A stretch of 64,000 nt of DNA from Atopsyche davidsoni. Taxonomy: Eukaryota > Arthropoda > Insecta > Trichoptera > Hydrobiosidae. Under the pieces are notes generated by a model, which worked only from the letters and a program-made list of their open reading frames with translations, did no database searches and was not told the origin of the DNA. The stretch covers positions 3,167,001-3,231,000 of the forward strand of contig JAILWY010000007.1 in the NCBI GenBank assembly GCA_022113835.1, read 5' to 3'. A program made the position numbers and the translations under genes. This document shows positions 1 through 10,330 of this stretch, in pieces (the first letter of the stretch is position 1; each line of letters begins with the position of its first letter).

Positions 1-811
1 TTATCTCCGGATTTAACATTCTCTTTGGTGCCGGTTTAACCGATGGTAAACGTAACCTGGGCTTTAATGATAACCTGGTTCTGGTCGTTTCTGTGTTCTT
101 CACTCTTTTTTCTGTGGTTGTCACTGGAAGCTCTGTGGTGGTAGTCGTCGTAATCTCTTCCGGTTCTTCTTCCTCAATCAAGTTCTTATCATCAGTTGGA
201 ATTTCGGTAGTTTCAGCTACAACTTGTTCTTCCAATCTGCGTTTGGCTAAATTTTCGCTTGTGGTTTTCCTTGAATGAATTGGCACAAAGACATTTTTTT
301 CTGTTGTTGTTTCTTGCGCTACTTTTTCAGGCTCTCTTCTTTGTGGTCTCTGTCTCCTAGATACATTTGCCGGTGGCAGTCGACGCCTAGAGACTGGTGC
401 TTCCTCTTTCTCCCCTTGAACATTGATTTGATTTTTGACCTCCTCTTCAACCACTTCTTTCTGCCTAGTGTTTTTATTAGAAGGAGGAAGTCTTCTTCTC
501 GGTTTTGAATCACTGTTATCTACATTGGAATCCTTATATGTATTTACATTTTCACCAATTCTGATCTCGCCTTTATCATCAGCGTTGGATTCTTGCTGTC
601 GAACATGTTTGGTGATAGGAACAAATCCGTTTTCAGTTTCCGGAGTGGCTGAAGGCTTCAGAACTGATAAGGCGTGCTGCTTTCCAGTGAGTAGGTCGGA
701 CAGCGACAGGTTTTTCTGCTGTAAAACTTCGCTGAGACTCAAGCCTCCTGATTGCTTTAATAGAGCTTTGAGATCTGCGGAGCTTCCCATGGCAGCTGCC
801 ATATCAGTTTC
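1..811 (-). CDS. exon 4 (partial) of the unrecognised disordered protein
   Basis: Open from the acceptor (CATTTTCAG, exon starts at 811) to the window edge, 270 codons without a stop. Near its start is a Leu-rich pair of related helices (LSEVLQQKNLSLSDLL), the only segment that looks folded. It continues with Asp/Glu/Arg-rich sequence, two similar Arg-Leu-Pro-Pro motifs (RRRLPPSN and RRRLPPAN) and a Thr-rich run followed by a basic stretch. The composition suggests an intrinsically disordered or matrix-like protein; the function is unknown. Confidence 0.75.
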
Positions 812-3800
812 CTGAAAATGTGATACTGTATAAAAAAACTATTTTAAAAAGTATAGTTAAAACAAAAAAAAATTACAAACAATCTTACCTCTTTTTTAGC
901 TTGTGAGTATGGCTTTCTATAAGATTTATCATTTCGTGATGGATTCTCATCCTCATTATTAATAATCTCTACTTTCGGTTCTTTTTTATTCTTTTCTTCA
1001 ATTTCTGCTTCTGCTGAAGGTCCAGAAGCTTGGATTTGATCACCATCGTTCGTGGAATGCAGTCCATCATTTATCTCCTCTATAAACGGTGCCACTTTGT
1101 AATCATCCTCGACGACGACAATCTTAGCACCCATTTGTCCAGCCACATGTTGCTCTTCGTGCTTATTTCTATAGCCTTGCTCGGCGACAGCCGACGGTCC
1201 TGCTTCCAAATTTGGCAAATAGGGCCTCTGTCGTCTTTTCTGACCTCGTCTTCTGTAAGGTCTCGCCCCATCGTGGATGGCTTCGCCTCTCCAGTGGTTC
1301 TCCGGCCGTTGCGGTCGTCTGGGTCTCTTGTTTTCTTGCCCGTCGTACTCCACCTGGATTCCTCCTTCTACATTGTACCTGACTCCGTCGCGCGAGGGTC
1401 CCGAGGGCTCTCCTTGGATAAGTCCTCCGTCCACGGCGCTGGGAGGTGGATGTGGTCGTCGCTTGCGCTTCCTACCGGGTCGCCTGCGTCGAGGTGGTTC
1501 CGGTTGCTCCTCTTCAGTGTTGAACACTCCAATATCCGGGATGTGTATGTCTGGATCGTTGGATGACTTTACAGCTCTCCACGCCTGGATAAAAAATTAC
1601 ATACATATATTACTTAAATCAATTGTATTCCATTATTGTGCCGATTCTTCCAAATCGTTAATTTAATCAATTTTTTTAAATTATTAATCGGGTTAGTTTG
1701 AACATGTTATTGTCACATGTAAGATCTCCATTTATGGGATTTTACAAATTTCAAAACAACAAGCAAATAATTCTGGTGTTTAAATTATAAATTATATGAT
1801 TTAGTTATTACTGCAATTACATAAACTCATAGTGGAATGGATTTTCGATCGAAGCATTTCTGAATAGTCGTCAAATAGTTCTGGCGTTTGAAATATAAAT
1901 ATTATGGTTAATTTTGCTGAAACCAGTTATTACTGAAATTACATAAACACATTCTAATTAATTTCCTGAAAGGTCCAGTGTTTGCTTCAGCACCCCAGTG
2001 AGAGTGCATGCACGCGCGGGGTGTATTGACTATCACCATAGTCGTTTATCATAATGTCACACTCATTGTGCATTGTTACTAGGAGAATGCAGCATCTGCT
2101 TTGCATAAGTTTTCACTGCAATAAATCTCGCGAGCGATATCGCATGAGAATCTTATTGCTCTGATGCCTCTCAGACTCATAACTGCATTTTTATCCACTT
2201 TTAATTGTTTCCATACCGGCGACTTACTTTTTCATCAGAAATCAAAGCCATATCTTCAGCACTACTCTAGACACGACTCCTCGCTCTCAGACTTTTTAAG
2301 TTTAGATGTCTTCCGCTAGTGCAATAAAAAAAAAACAGCTTCATGATCAGTGGTATCATAGCACGCATTCAGCTAATGACACGGAATTTCACTTTATCGA
2401 AGACATGTAGATAAATATATAATTTAGTTCGGCATTCGTATCTTCTGTAGCTTTCACTCTGGTCGTTAAGCGCCTGTGGGGGCGTTTTGAAACGCCCCGC
2501 CCATTGCCAATGCCGCCAGAGCACAGTACACTAAATTACCTGTTTATCCTGCTAATTATGTTCTTGAACGTATGATTGCTTAATTGAAACGAGGAAGTAT
2601 ATACTATCGTGTTTAATTATTCGAATCGTCGTATTATGAAGAAAAATATATGTATTGCTTAGATACATCCGTTAAGTAGTTGAGTACTTTTTATTTCCAT
2701 CGTATTCATAACAATATCAACTACACAGTGTGCCACCGACACGGCACGGTTGAATATACATTTCATGCACTTACGGTGGACAATCAATTTGAAAAATATC
2801 CAATTCTTCATTTTGACGTTGATAATCAGTCAACGCAGATAATGTCCAATACCGTGTGTGCTGCACAGTGTGCCACCTACGCGGCCACTGTGCAGCAAAT
2901 GTCTCAAGTCCAGCGACTAATGACTTTTGTGCCTGCGGTAATAAATATAAAAAGTAATCTCGTATTCTTTCTGTTTTGACGCTGTTAATCAGTCAGAGCC
3001 GATAATGTCCGATTGCGCGTGCCGCACAGTGTAGCCAAGCGTCTCGAGTCCAGCAGCTAATGACTTTCTTGTGCGTACGGTGGACACGTCGTGGGATAAC
3101 CTACTGAGAATGTGGTACACGCTCGACCGATGGATATCTGCTCAATGATTTCTCCTCTGGCTGAGAACGACCGGCTTCGATAGGCTGTATGAAAAATCGC
3201 ACAGTGGTATATTTAAAAAAAAAAAAAACATACGCTACTTGTGCGCTTTTCATAAAGTGCAATTCTTAGAAGTCATTTGTCTCCCAAGTCTCCATGGGTT
3301 TCGAGATTTTTTTTTATCATTATCACAAATAAATAAGTATGTAAATAAATGTAAATATTTTCTATAACGATACTTGATTATTCAAAATCATCTAATCAAA
3401 TTATCGAAATTTTTTGCTGTCATCCTTTTGGGATAAGAGAAATCCTTTGTTACACTATAAATACCCATGAAAGTTTCTACAAAATCTTTTGACATAAAAG
3501 CGAATTTATTGGTGTACTGTATAAGCAATACACAAATAAATAATTTATTATTTACAAATATTTACTTGTGGTATGTTAATTTATATAAAACAAATAGATA
3601 TATTACATTCTGGTGTTAATTTGTGCAAAGTTTGATGACGATGATTATTCGCAGAACTTGTTTACTGCTCTTTGCGTGCAGGGTGAAATAAGCTGAATTT
3701 GCAAACGTTTCATAATAGAACTTTGCTTCTTCTTGGAATTTTTATCCAGAAACACTGGAAGTGATGAACTTTTAGCCATGCGGCACGATTGTATGGATTT

Positions 3801-4653
3801 GGATGTACGATTGTGCGTGTTGATGACAGTGCTGCTTTTAATGATGTGCTTTCAATAATGGAGTCCTTAGTGCAGTAGAGACTTGCTGTACCCACTTTGT
3901 ACTCCTGCTTGGGCTCCTCGGAGCCATCTTGACTGTCCTGGAAGGTGAAGGTAGTGTTTTCGAAGTAGTTGTATGTGTTTGTGACCACTTTCATGCCGTT
4001 CGCGGGGTCCTCTGCCTCTTCCGTCTAGAAACACAGGTGAAAATTTAAACAATGACTAAGAACGGGAAGTAAATAATCACAATTAAGATTTCCTGAAATT
4101 AACACCAAACATACAATATTACGCATTGTAAATACTAAAAAATCACACCATCGTCTGTAAAAGGGTTTAAAACTTATTATGTGATGTCATTTCGTTTCAA
4201 ATGGTTTTATTTGTAAAAAATCCAAAGAAACAATCTTTCTTATACGTATCTAAAAAAAAACACTGAAAACGTTACTGGGTTACAATTTTATTAAAATATC
4301 AGCACTTTTACTCGTTACCTGTTCAAACAATGAAATATGCTAATTGAAATTCTCATAGAAAAGTTCTCTCCAAAGGTTTCGAATCAATAAACTACAAGTG
4401 TAGTTATTATTCTGGTAGCCAATCAAACAGGAATAATATAATACAAATTTCTCTTTTTGGTATTGTATTGACAATTTATAATGTTCGATGTCAATACAAA
4501 TTATCCACAAAAAAAAGCGGCAGTCATCGATGTTTATTTTTTTATAAGAATCAATCAATCAATGAATGACATTCGAAATAATGCGAGTACCTGTGATGCA
4601 GTACTATTGGCTGTATTTTTACGACCGGTGTCGACTTCCTTTCCCAGTTCCAT
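1..4653 (-). CDS. unrecognised charged, disordered protein; four exons, 3' end beyond window
   Basis: Minus-strand gene assembled from exons 4653-4591, 4024-3896, 1584-889 and 811-1. Each is bounded by AG and GT and every junction is phase 0, giving at least 566 residues open to the window edge. The start ATG at 4653 has a good context (AAAATGG) and an in-frame TGA shortly upstream. The product is mostly low-complexity and charged: an acidic N-terminal stretch, a basic Pro/Arg block (PRRRRPGRKRKRR), a Glu/Lys-rich stretch, a small Leu-rich helix repeat (LSLSEVLQQKNLSLSDLL) and a Thr/Glu-rich tail. No enzyme domain, signal peptide or membrane segment is visible in this version. I do not recognise the family. 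Joining the two 5' exons to the two large ones is inferred from phase and strand; the two large exons are secure as open reading frames. The exon at 15413-15267 could be an alternative 5' end. Confidence 0.6.
889..1584 (-). CDS. exon 3 of the unrecognised disordered protein
   Basis: A 232-codon exon, phase 0 at both ends, between acceptor TTATCCAG (exon base 1584) and donor GAG|GTAAGA (after 889). It encodes an acidic start (SSNDPDIHIPDIGVFN), then a strongly basic Pro/Arg tract, several further Arg-rich patches (KRPRRPQRP, RPYRRRGQKRRQRP), and a Glu/Lys-rich C-terminal half. GC content is clearly above the flanking introns. The basic patches could be nuclear localisation or polyanion-binding segments; this is inference only. 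Confidence 0.75.
2479..2498. repeat. perfect GC-rich palindrome with GC box and CCAAT
   Basis: Nine-base arms GGGGCGTTT and AAACGCCCC are separated by TG, followed at once by GCCC and then GCCAATG. In an AT-rich intron this looks like a small regulatory cluster (Sp1/KLF-type GC box plus CCAAT). No transcript start is seen next to it. Confidence 0.5.
2715..3085. repeat. degenerate tandem repeat, about 160-bp unit, with hairpin
   Basis: Two clear units (about 2800-2945 and 2963-3085) share an ordered series of words: TTTTGACG, TAATCAGTCA, GATAATGTCC, GCACAGTGT, AGTCCAGC, TAATGACTTT and GCGGT. A partial unit precedes them (CAGTGTGCCAC near 2727, ACGGTGGACA near 2773). Unit one carries a perfect 12-bp inverted repeat, 2859-2870 with 2886-2897, loop 15 nt. 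Its origin is unknown. Confidence 0.6.
3896..4024 (-). CDS. exon 2 of the unrecognised disordered protein
   Basis: A 43-codon exon, phase 0 at both ends. The acceptor TGTTTCTAG precedes base 4024 and the donor is AAA|GTGGGT after 3896, a weak but acceptable site. It encodes an acidic segment with a Tyr/Phe/Thr-rich core (NYFENTTFTFQD). The frame stays open about 60 codons past the donor, so a longer exon ending at 3710 cannot be excluded. Confidence 0.5.
4591..4653 (-). CDS. exon 1 of the unrecognised disordered protein
   Basis: A 21-codon exon from ATG (4653) to donor CACAG|GTACTC (after 4591). An in-frame TGA lies five codons upstream of the ATG, so this is either a true start or a non-coding-5' first exon. 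The peptide is polar (MELGKEVDTGRK...) and has no signal peptide. It joins exon 2 in phase 0. Confidence 0.45.
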
Positions 4654-7600
4654 TTTAATGACAGCTTGTGCTCACCGCCCAGTACGGCACTAGAGAGCTG
4701 GGCCGGTTTTCTATAGAAACTCCATCGACCCCCCCTGCCAGCCTATGGTATTTTTATTTAAACTCCAGAGGCATAGAGAATTATTCCCCTGCTCATTTCT
4801 AAAATAAATTGTACGCACACCGATATACGCGAATATTATATAAAAAAAATAATTTGTTAATGTGCACAATTCTCTGTCTGGCTTTTTTGGTTTAATTTAA
4901 CAACTAGTTTAAAATATATACTTGAAATAAAAAAATTGAAAATTATTTGTTTTTTTTTTTTCTTCGTCTCCTGTTATAATATAATTTGTATTCATCAAAA
5001 GAATTATCTCTGAATAATTTTATCATATAATTGATACAAATGTAAACTCTCGTTTCGACGTCGCATTACATTCTCCTAATTAAGGGATTATCATTTCAAG
5101 GTAACCTACTGACCGTCTTATTTCTGAACGTTGTTTAGTTATATCTAGTTTGTAATTATCGCGAATGCACTGCTGTCTCGGTAGCCTTTTTGGACAATCT
5201 CGTTTTATGTGTGTACGATTGGAGTCGTTTTCTATCCACTGCTGAATGATGGCCTCCTCACAAGCCATATTTGCCCGCGAGTTAAATAAAATAATACGCA
5301 TAATCTTGTACACACACACAGTGTAGGATTCCTTAAAAAAAAGGAATTAAATTACTTAGTACAGTACTTGAGTTCCCATGTAAGTCTTACGTTGGGCTGT
5401 TACAATATTGGAATATTATTTTTCTTGAAAATTTTCAGCGTGTTGCATCAGTTGTACTTCGTTTTCCATTGTTATTAATTTTTTTTCTTGCGTACGTGCT
5501 GTGATATAACGTCACTGTAAACACTATCGGCACGTGTGTCGGCTTATTAAAAAGAAAATCGCAAAATTGTGTAACGTTCCTTAAGTATTAGGTACGTGCG
5601 AACCTATTGCAGATCTTAAGATTTCATTCGTTCCTTGTACTCTAGTCAACAGCGAACAGTCCAGTTCTAGTTTATTGACATTGTATCATTCAATTTCCAG
5701 TTTTTTCTCCGATCAGAGATCAACGCCACTCGTGATCGGGTCCATTGATATTGAATAATTTCTTTCCAGTTTTTATATGAGTGCGGCATGCAGTGGCGCA
5801 CAGTTATTGGCCTGCTAGATAATGTAGAAACTTAACTCTATATAACAGGAACGCACTGCGGCATACAGAGTTAGAAGAGCCGAATAATCTATCGAAAGTG
5901 TTTTTTCAAAAATAACCAAGCGAGAATTGATAAATAAATATACGCGATCGTCCAAGGCGAAATTATTTAAATTCAAGTCATAAATATACACAATTTAGTT
6001 ATACTAAAGTATTTGTATTTATAATTTTTTTATCTTGGTGATTTGACTATTTGTATAGTCTATTTTTCCTACTTGTCATGTCCTGTTATTTTTTAAAGTA
6101 ACGATAAGAATTCCAACAGTTGGGTTTATTTGTTAAATATTAAATAATTATAAAAATACAAAATTAATTATAAAAAGTTACGATGGCTTTGTTAAAAAAA
6201 AACAGCTTAAAATACGGCACAAATTTATATATATATATATTAGGGCAAGCAATGCTTTGTTGCTTGTGTAGACTGCACGGCACTGATAACTATATTAACA
6301 GCGAATATTTTTTTACTATGCTTCCATCTCGTGTCTTGGTTATTTAGTAGAAAAAATATTTTATAGTGTATATATTTAAGAGCAGAGCGTGAGTTGTTTT
6401 CTACTCGAGTAATTCTAATTTATAAAACAATAGTCGTGAATGCTTACGATTGTTTACTATAATTTAACTAGATACTTATGGTTGCGTAAGTAACGAGTTG
6501 CACGGAAGGAAGAAGAATATGTTTTTCAATGACAATGGCTACTTCTTTTCCTAGTACGGTTTTTATTGAGTGCAATATATAATATTTACAATGAAATTAA
6601 ACGTCTCATTTTGACCACGAATGAATTTTAAGAAACCTTTTTTTATTGTAAGATGAAAAAGAAAAACGATAGCAAATCCATAAATATAGAGTACACGAAA
6701 ATATATTCTACGAAACAAACTTACACTTTTTTGTAAAATAATCATTCTTTATTACATCAGATTTCAGGCTGACTTAGAATGACTTCCGGTGGTTTTTGAT
6801 ACCCTCGCGTGTGATTGGCGGCATTGTGCAGGTGTTTCGTTACAGTAAGCACTTCAGGCGCTGAAAGCGGAAGGCTCTCGGGCATTGTTTATCGCAATAC
6901 ATGGAAGTGTTTATATCCAAATAAACCGACCGTCCAATCAGCTTTCGATTAAAATTTGCACATCCGCATCGCCATCACTCCTTTTTATCAATGCTCGTAA
7001 ACTTTCCCTATCGAGACGATCTCTTGCTGTATTTTTTTTTATATTTCGATGCTTGAGATATGATTCTCGGACACTGCCAAATCAATTGATGGAGTTTTTA
7101 AGAAGACATTTTCATAAATATATTTAACTGAATTTGAGGTTTCATTGTATTTCAATTTTTGATTGGCTTTACTTATAATAGTGATAATCAAATAAATTTG
7201 GTGTGCAGTTTAATATGGCAGATGAGTGTATGCATCTTGATTTCAGCTGCTCGAGGAAGCCAGACTCCGGCGCTTCCCCCCATCGGGGTCACTTTCGTCG
7301 CCTAATTTCGTACGTTAATCGCAGTGGATCGATTCTCAACGGTCTGCGAGAGCGAGGCTCCATTTGAATAGACCCAAGCAACACATATTAATAGCCAATT
7401 GTCTAGAATACGAAAAAAAAAAATGAGTACTTTCGCCTTTCAAGGGGTCTTTCAGAGGGAAGAAGCCCTACTCGCATACAAGAAAAGTTTGTGTACTGTA
7501 TAGCCGATTGGCTATTCATATTTGTTATTTGAATGTGGAGTAATGCAAATGAAATCAGCCTGTCATGGATGGATTCATCTCGAGTCTACTGGACGCCTAA

Positions 7601-8829
7601 CCCACAAAACGCTCGGAGAACCACCCGCGGAAATCGGCAACAATGGCTGTTTCGGCATTTTGGAATTTCTTTTCGCTTCTGTTTCGATTGAAATACCGGC
7701 GCTTCGAATTAATCGTTAAATATCTCTTATGCTTTTTCGCCTTTTGTGATACTATGAATATCTAAATATATTTTTTTTACAGTTCGTTCTTATGGATTTC
7801 TTATTCTGGTTTATTGTAACCTCTGAAGTGTGACGCTCTATAGTCTTATAGTTTATGGACATTGAGTATGTGATCGCAGCTTGACTTGCTTGCTTAATTT
7901 CTAGTTCATTATCAATTATAAAAGCCGTGTGTAGCGTACACTATTCAAAAATCTCACTCAAACGTCACATTTTGAGAAAGTTTTACGGAATTAGATACAT
8001 TTAGTTTGGCTGGCACTGGCAAAAAATTCAAAATCAACAAAAAAATGTAGGTTGCCTTATCTTTACTTCTTTAAATCATATAAAACACATTTGATATATC
8101 CTAGAAGTTATTACATATTCCTTTAATATTTTTATTAATTTAAATATTTTTTTAATTCTGTGTGGGAATTGATGTAATTAAAAAAACTCACCTATTGCTA
8201 AGTGAAAAAAATGGTATTTTACAATATTTACCATTTTGAGTAAGCCTCTTATGTGACTGAAATATTGAAAAGCTCTTATAAAACGTATATATCAAGGCGT
8301 AAAATAATTAGTCCAGGTCGTGTTGACTTAATAAAATTAAAAGTACTAGTTAATATCCAAATAATTGACAGGAAATTATATTATCTGCTTTCTTTTTCTG
8401 TATTATAAAAACATTTTATTCGTTATAGCCATTGTCGTCTCTATTTAATTTATAAAACATCAATCGATTAATTGAATAATCGTTAATTTTATCTGAATAA
8501 TCTATCTAAAAATTTGATTATCGCATCCATTGAACTGAAAACTTTCGATGCCTTTGTTTATTGCAGTTTACTTTTCAACTACAAATATTCGATTAGTTTA
8601 TTTCAATTCCCAGATAAAGTATTCTATTATCAGAATTGTGGGGACTCAAGAAATTTCATTTCGAAATTAAAAAAAAAAATCTGACAAACGTCAGTTTTCG
8701 ATTTTCAGTATTTGGTTTTATCGATTAATCAATTCATTCATTCGCATGGATAGATAATTTGACTGTGCCCATCAAATGTATTTTTTAAACCTAACGTGTT
8801 AGACGCTATCGCGATGCTGTGTTACGATT

Positions 8830-9060
8830 TCCCTCTTGTCGAACGCCAGCTGGGAGTCGAACAATGCACCTCCGATGTGAGAGTGCTCGAGCTTAGTCGG
8901 CCAGGTAACGCGCCGCGCCGCCCGACCGCCAAAATTCTCACTGCCAAGGTCGCCTCTCTCACCTGCACAGGTGAAAGTGAGATCGGAGATATACCTGTAG
9001 CGCAGCAGCCGCCCAGGGCACTCATCGCCTGGGGCCACTGCTACTGCCTGAAGTTTAAAC
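8830..9060. other. GC-rich segment, open on both strands
   Basis: A sharp GC-rich island in AT-rich DNA with reading frames of 67-109 codons open on both strands. On the minus strand several AG and GT sites could bound short exons, but no set gives a recognisable peptide. An inverted pair of E-boxes (TCACCTG-CA-CAGGTGA) lies at 8959-8974. It may be a regulatory element or an unrecognised exon. Confidence 0.3.
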
Positions 9061-10179
9061 ATGCCGGCGTTTTAATTATACATATGCAAAGTGTTACCTG
9101 TGTTTTGATCAGTGGTATGACCTGACCTAACGTAACAAAGACTAAGTATGTTTACTTAAGATTAAATTTGAGTCTGGCATCTTGCCTTAATACTTTTGAT
9201 TCAGCATACAATTTTGTTTTTGTAACTATTGAAATATGGCATGCTGTGCTTTTCATGCATGCCATGTGTACATATATGCTATGGATTTCGGTCCGTTTAC
9301 TTTATATTCGTTGCTAAAAAAAATATTGGCAATAAGGAAGATACAATTTTAAATATTGTAAGTTACCTATTTTAATTAAAGATTGAGCACTTATGTAATT
9401 ATGTTTTGTTAACTTAATTATTAACAGTGTTTTGACTGTAGTAATGAGATGTTTTTCAAAACCGAGGTAACGAATGTACTTTTACAGTAAATTTTATGGC
9501 AGAAAGTAAAATCACATAAAAACTTTTATTTCGTGAGAATTTCACTCGTTTTTTGAGCAAAATGAGCTGAAACCCGTCCCGATAAAGCCGAAGTGAAATG
9601 TACTTAAACAATATTTAATTAATTTACTTTACTGGTGCAAAAATTCTGCGAAAAAAGAAATTCCGACGTAACGGAGAGAGAACTGCACTCGCACGAATCT
9701 CTATTTTTTTTCCACTTTTTTTAAATGTGAGTTTCATAAATGTAAATAAAAGACCTTTATCATCCTACAAAATGGAAGATGACCAATGGGTTACAGCTTT
9801 TGCAACTTTTAGCTTCATATTTAGCATTCGTTCGTTAGAAGATATTATTGATAATCTCAGTTTGGGTATACTGTAAGTTTTGAAACATGTGGTATACTAT
9901 ATTCTCACACTGCCTACCTGAAGTGTCTGCTTCAATAGTAGTAAAAAAGCAATCATAATTAGCCTCACTTGACTCGAGATCACACTATTTTTGCAAACTT
10001 GTCGAGCGCACGTAAGTCGTATCATTCACTCAAAATATCTCAATCCGAATTACTGCCAGTAATTAGCAATCGAAAATTTGCTGGGAATTTACAGCCGCTT
10101 TGTTTTTTAAAAGCATTGTCGCAGAAGTAACGTTTTATTGAAGTTAATTTTCATCGGTTTTAAATATAGCAATACAATG

Positions 10180-10330
10180 GTTGCCTCGTTAACTCAACGG
10201 TTAGGGCAGTCGAATGTTTCCCGAGAAATCGCCGGTTCAATCCCGGCCCTGAGAAACTATTCCAAATTAATGCCATTGAGTTATTTGATATTAAAATGTA
10301 TAGAAATAAAGGCTATTTTGATGTGAAATG
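10180..10330 (+). repeat. tRNA-derived SINE
   Basis: The head resembles a tRNA with internal RNA polymerase III promoter elements: an A-box-like AACTCAACGGTTAGGGCAG and a B box GGTTCAATCCC (10233-10243) inside a perfect 5-bp T-stem (GCCGG/CCGGC). The expected acceptor stem does not pair and an AT-rich tail follows, so this is a SINE or tRNA pseudogene, not a working tRNA. Confidence 0.6.

Larger units (their letters stand above)
1585..3895. other. intron 2 of the minus-strand gene
   Basis: AT-rich, no coding exon recognised. It contains a GC palindrome at 2479-2498 next to a GC box and a CCAAT motif, and a degenerate tandem repeat of about 160 bp at 2715-3085, both listed separately. Confidence 0.45.

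Noticed and set aside
844..1666. Long plus-strand ORFs opposite exon 3 of the left-edge gene
   Set aside because: They are antisense shadows of the minus-strand exon, which has splice borders and protein-like composition.
5080..5319. 79-residue minus-strand ORF
   Set aside because: Protein-like in places but with no recognisable family, clear splice partner or coding bias.
10180..10255. Functional tRNA gene
   Set aside because: B box and T-stem are good, but the acceptor stem does not pair and no anticodon stem forms; a SINE fits better.
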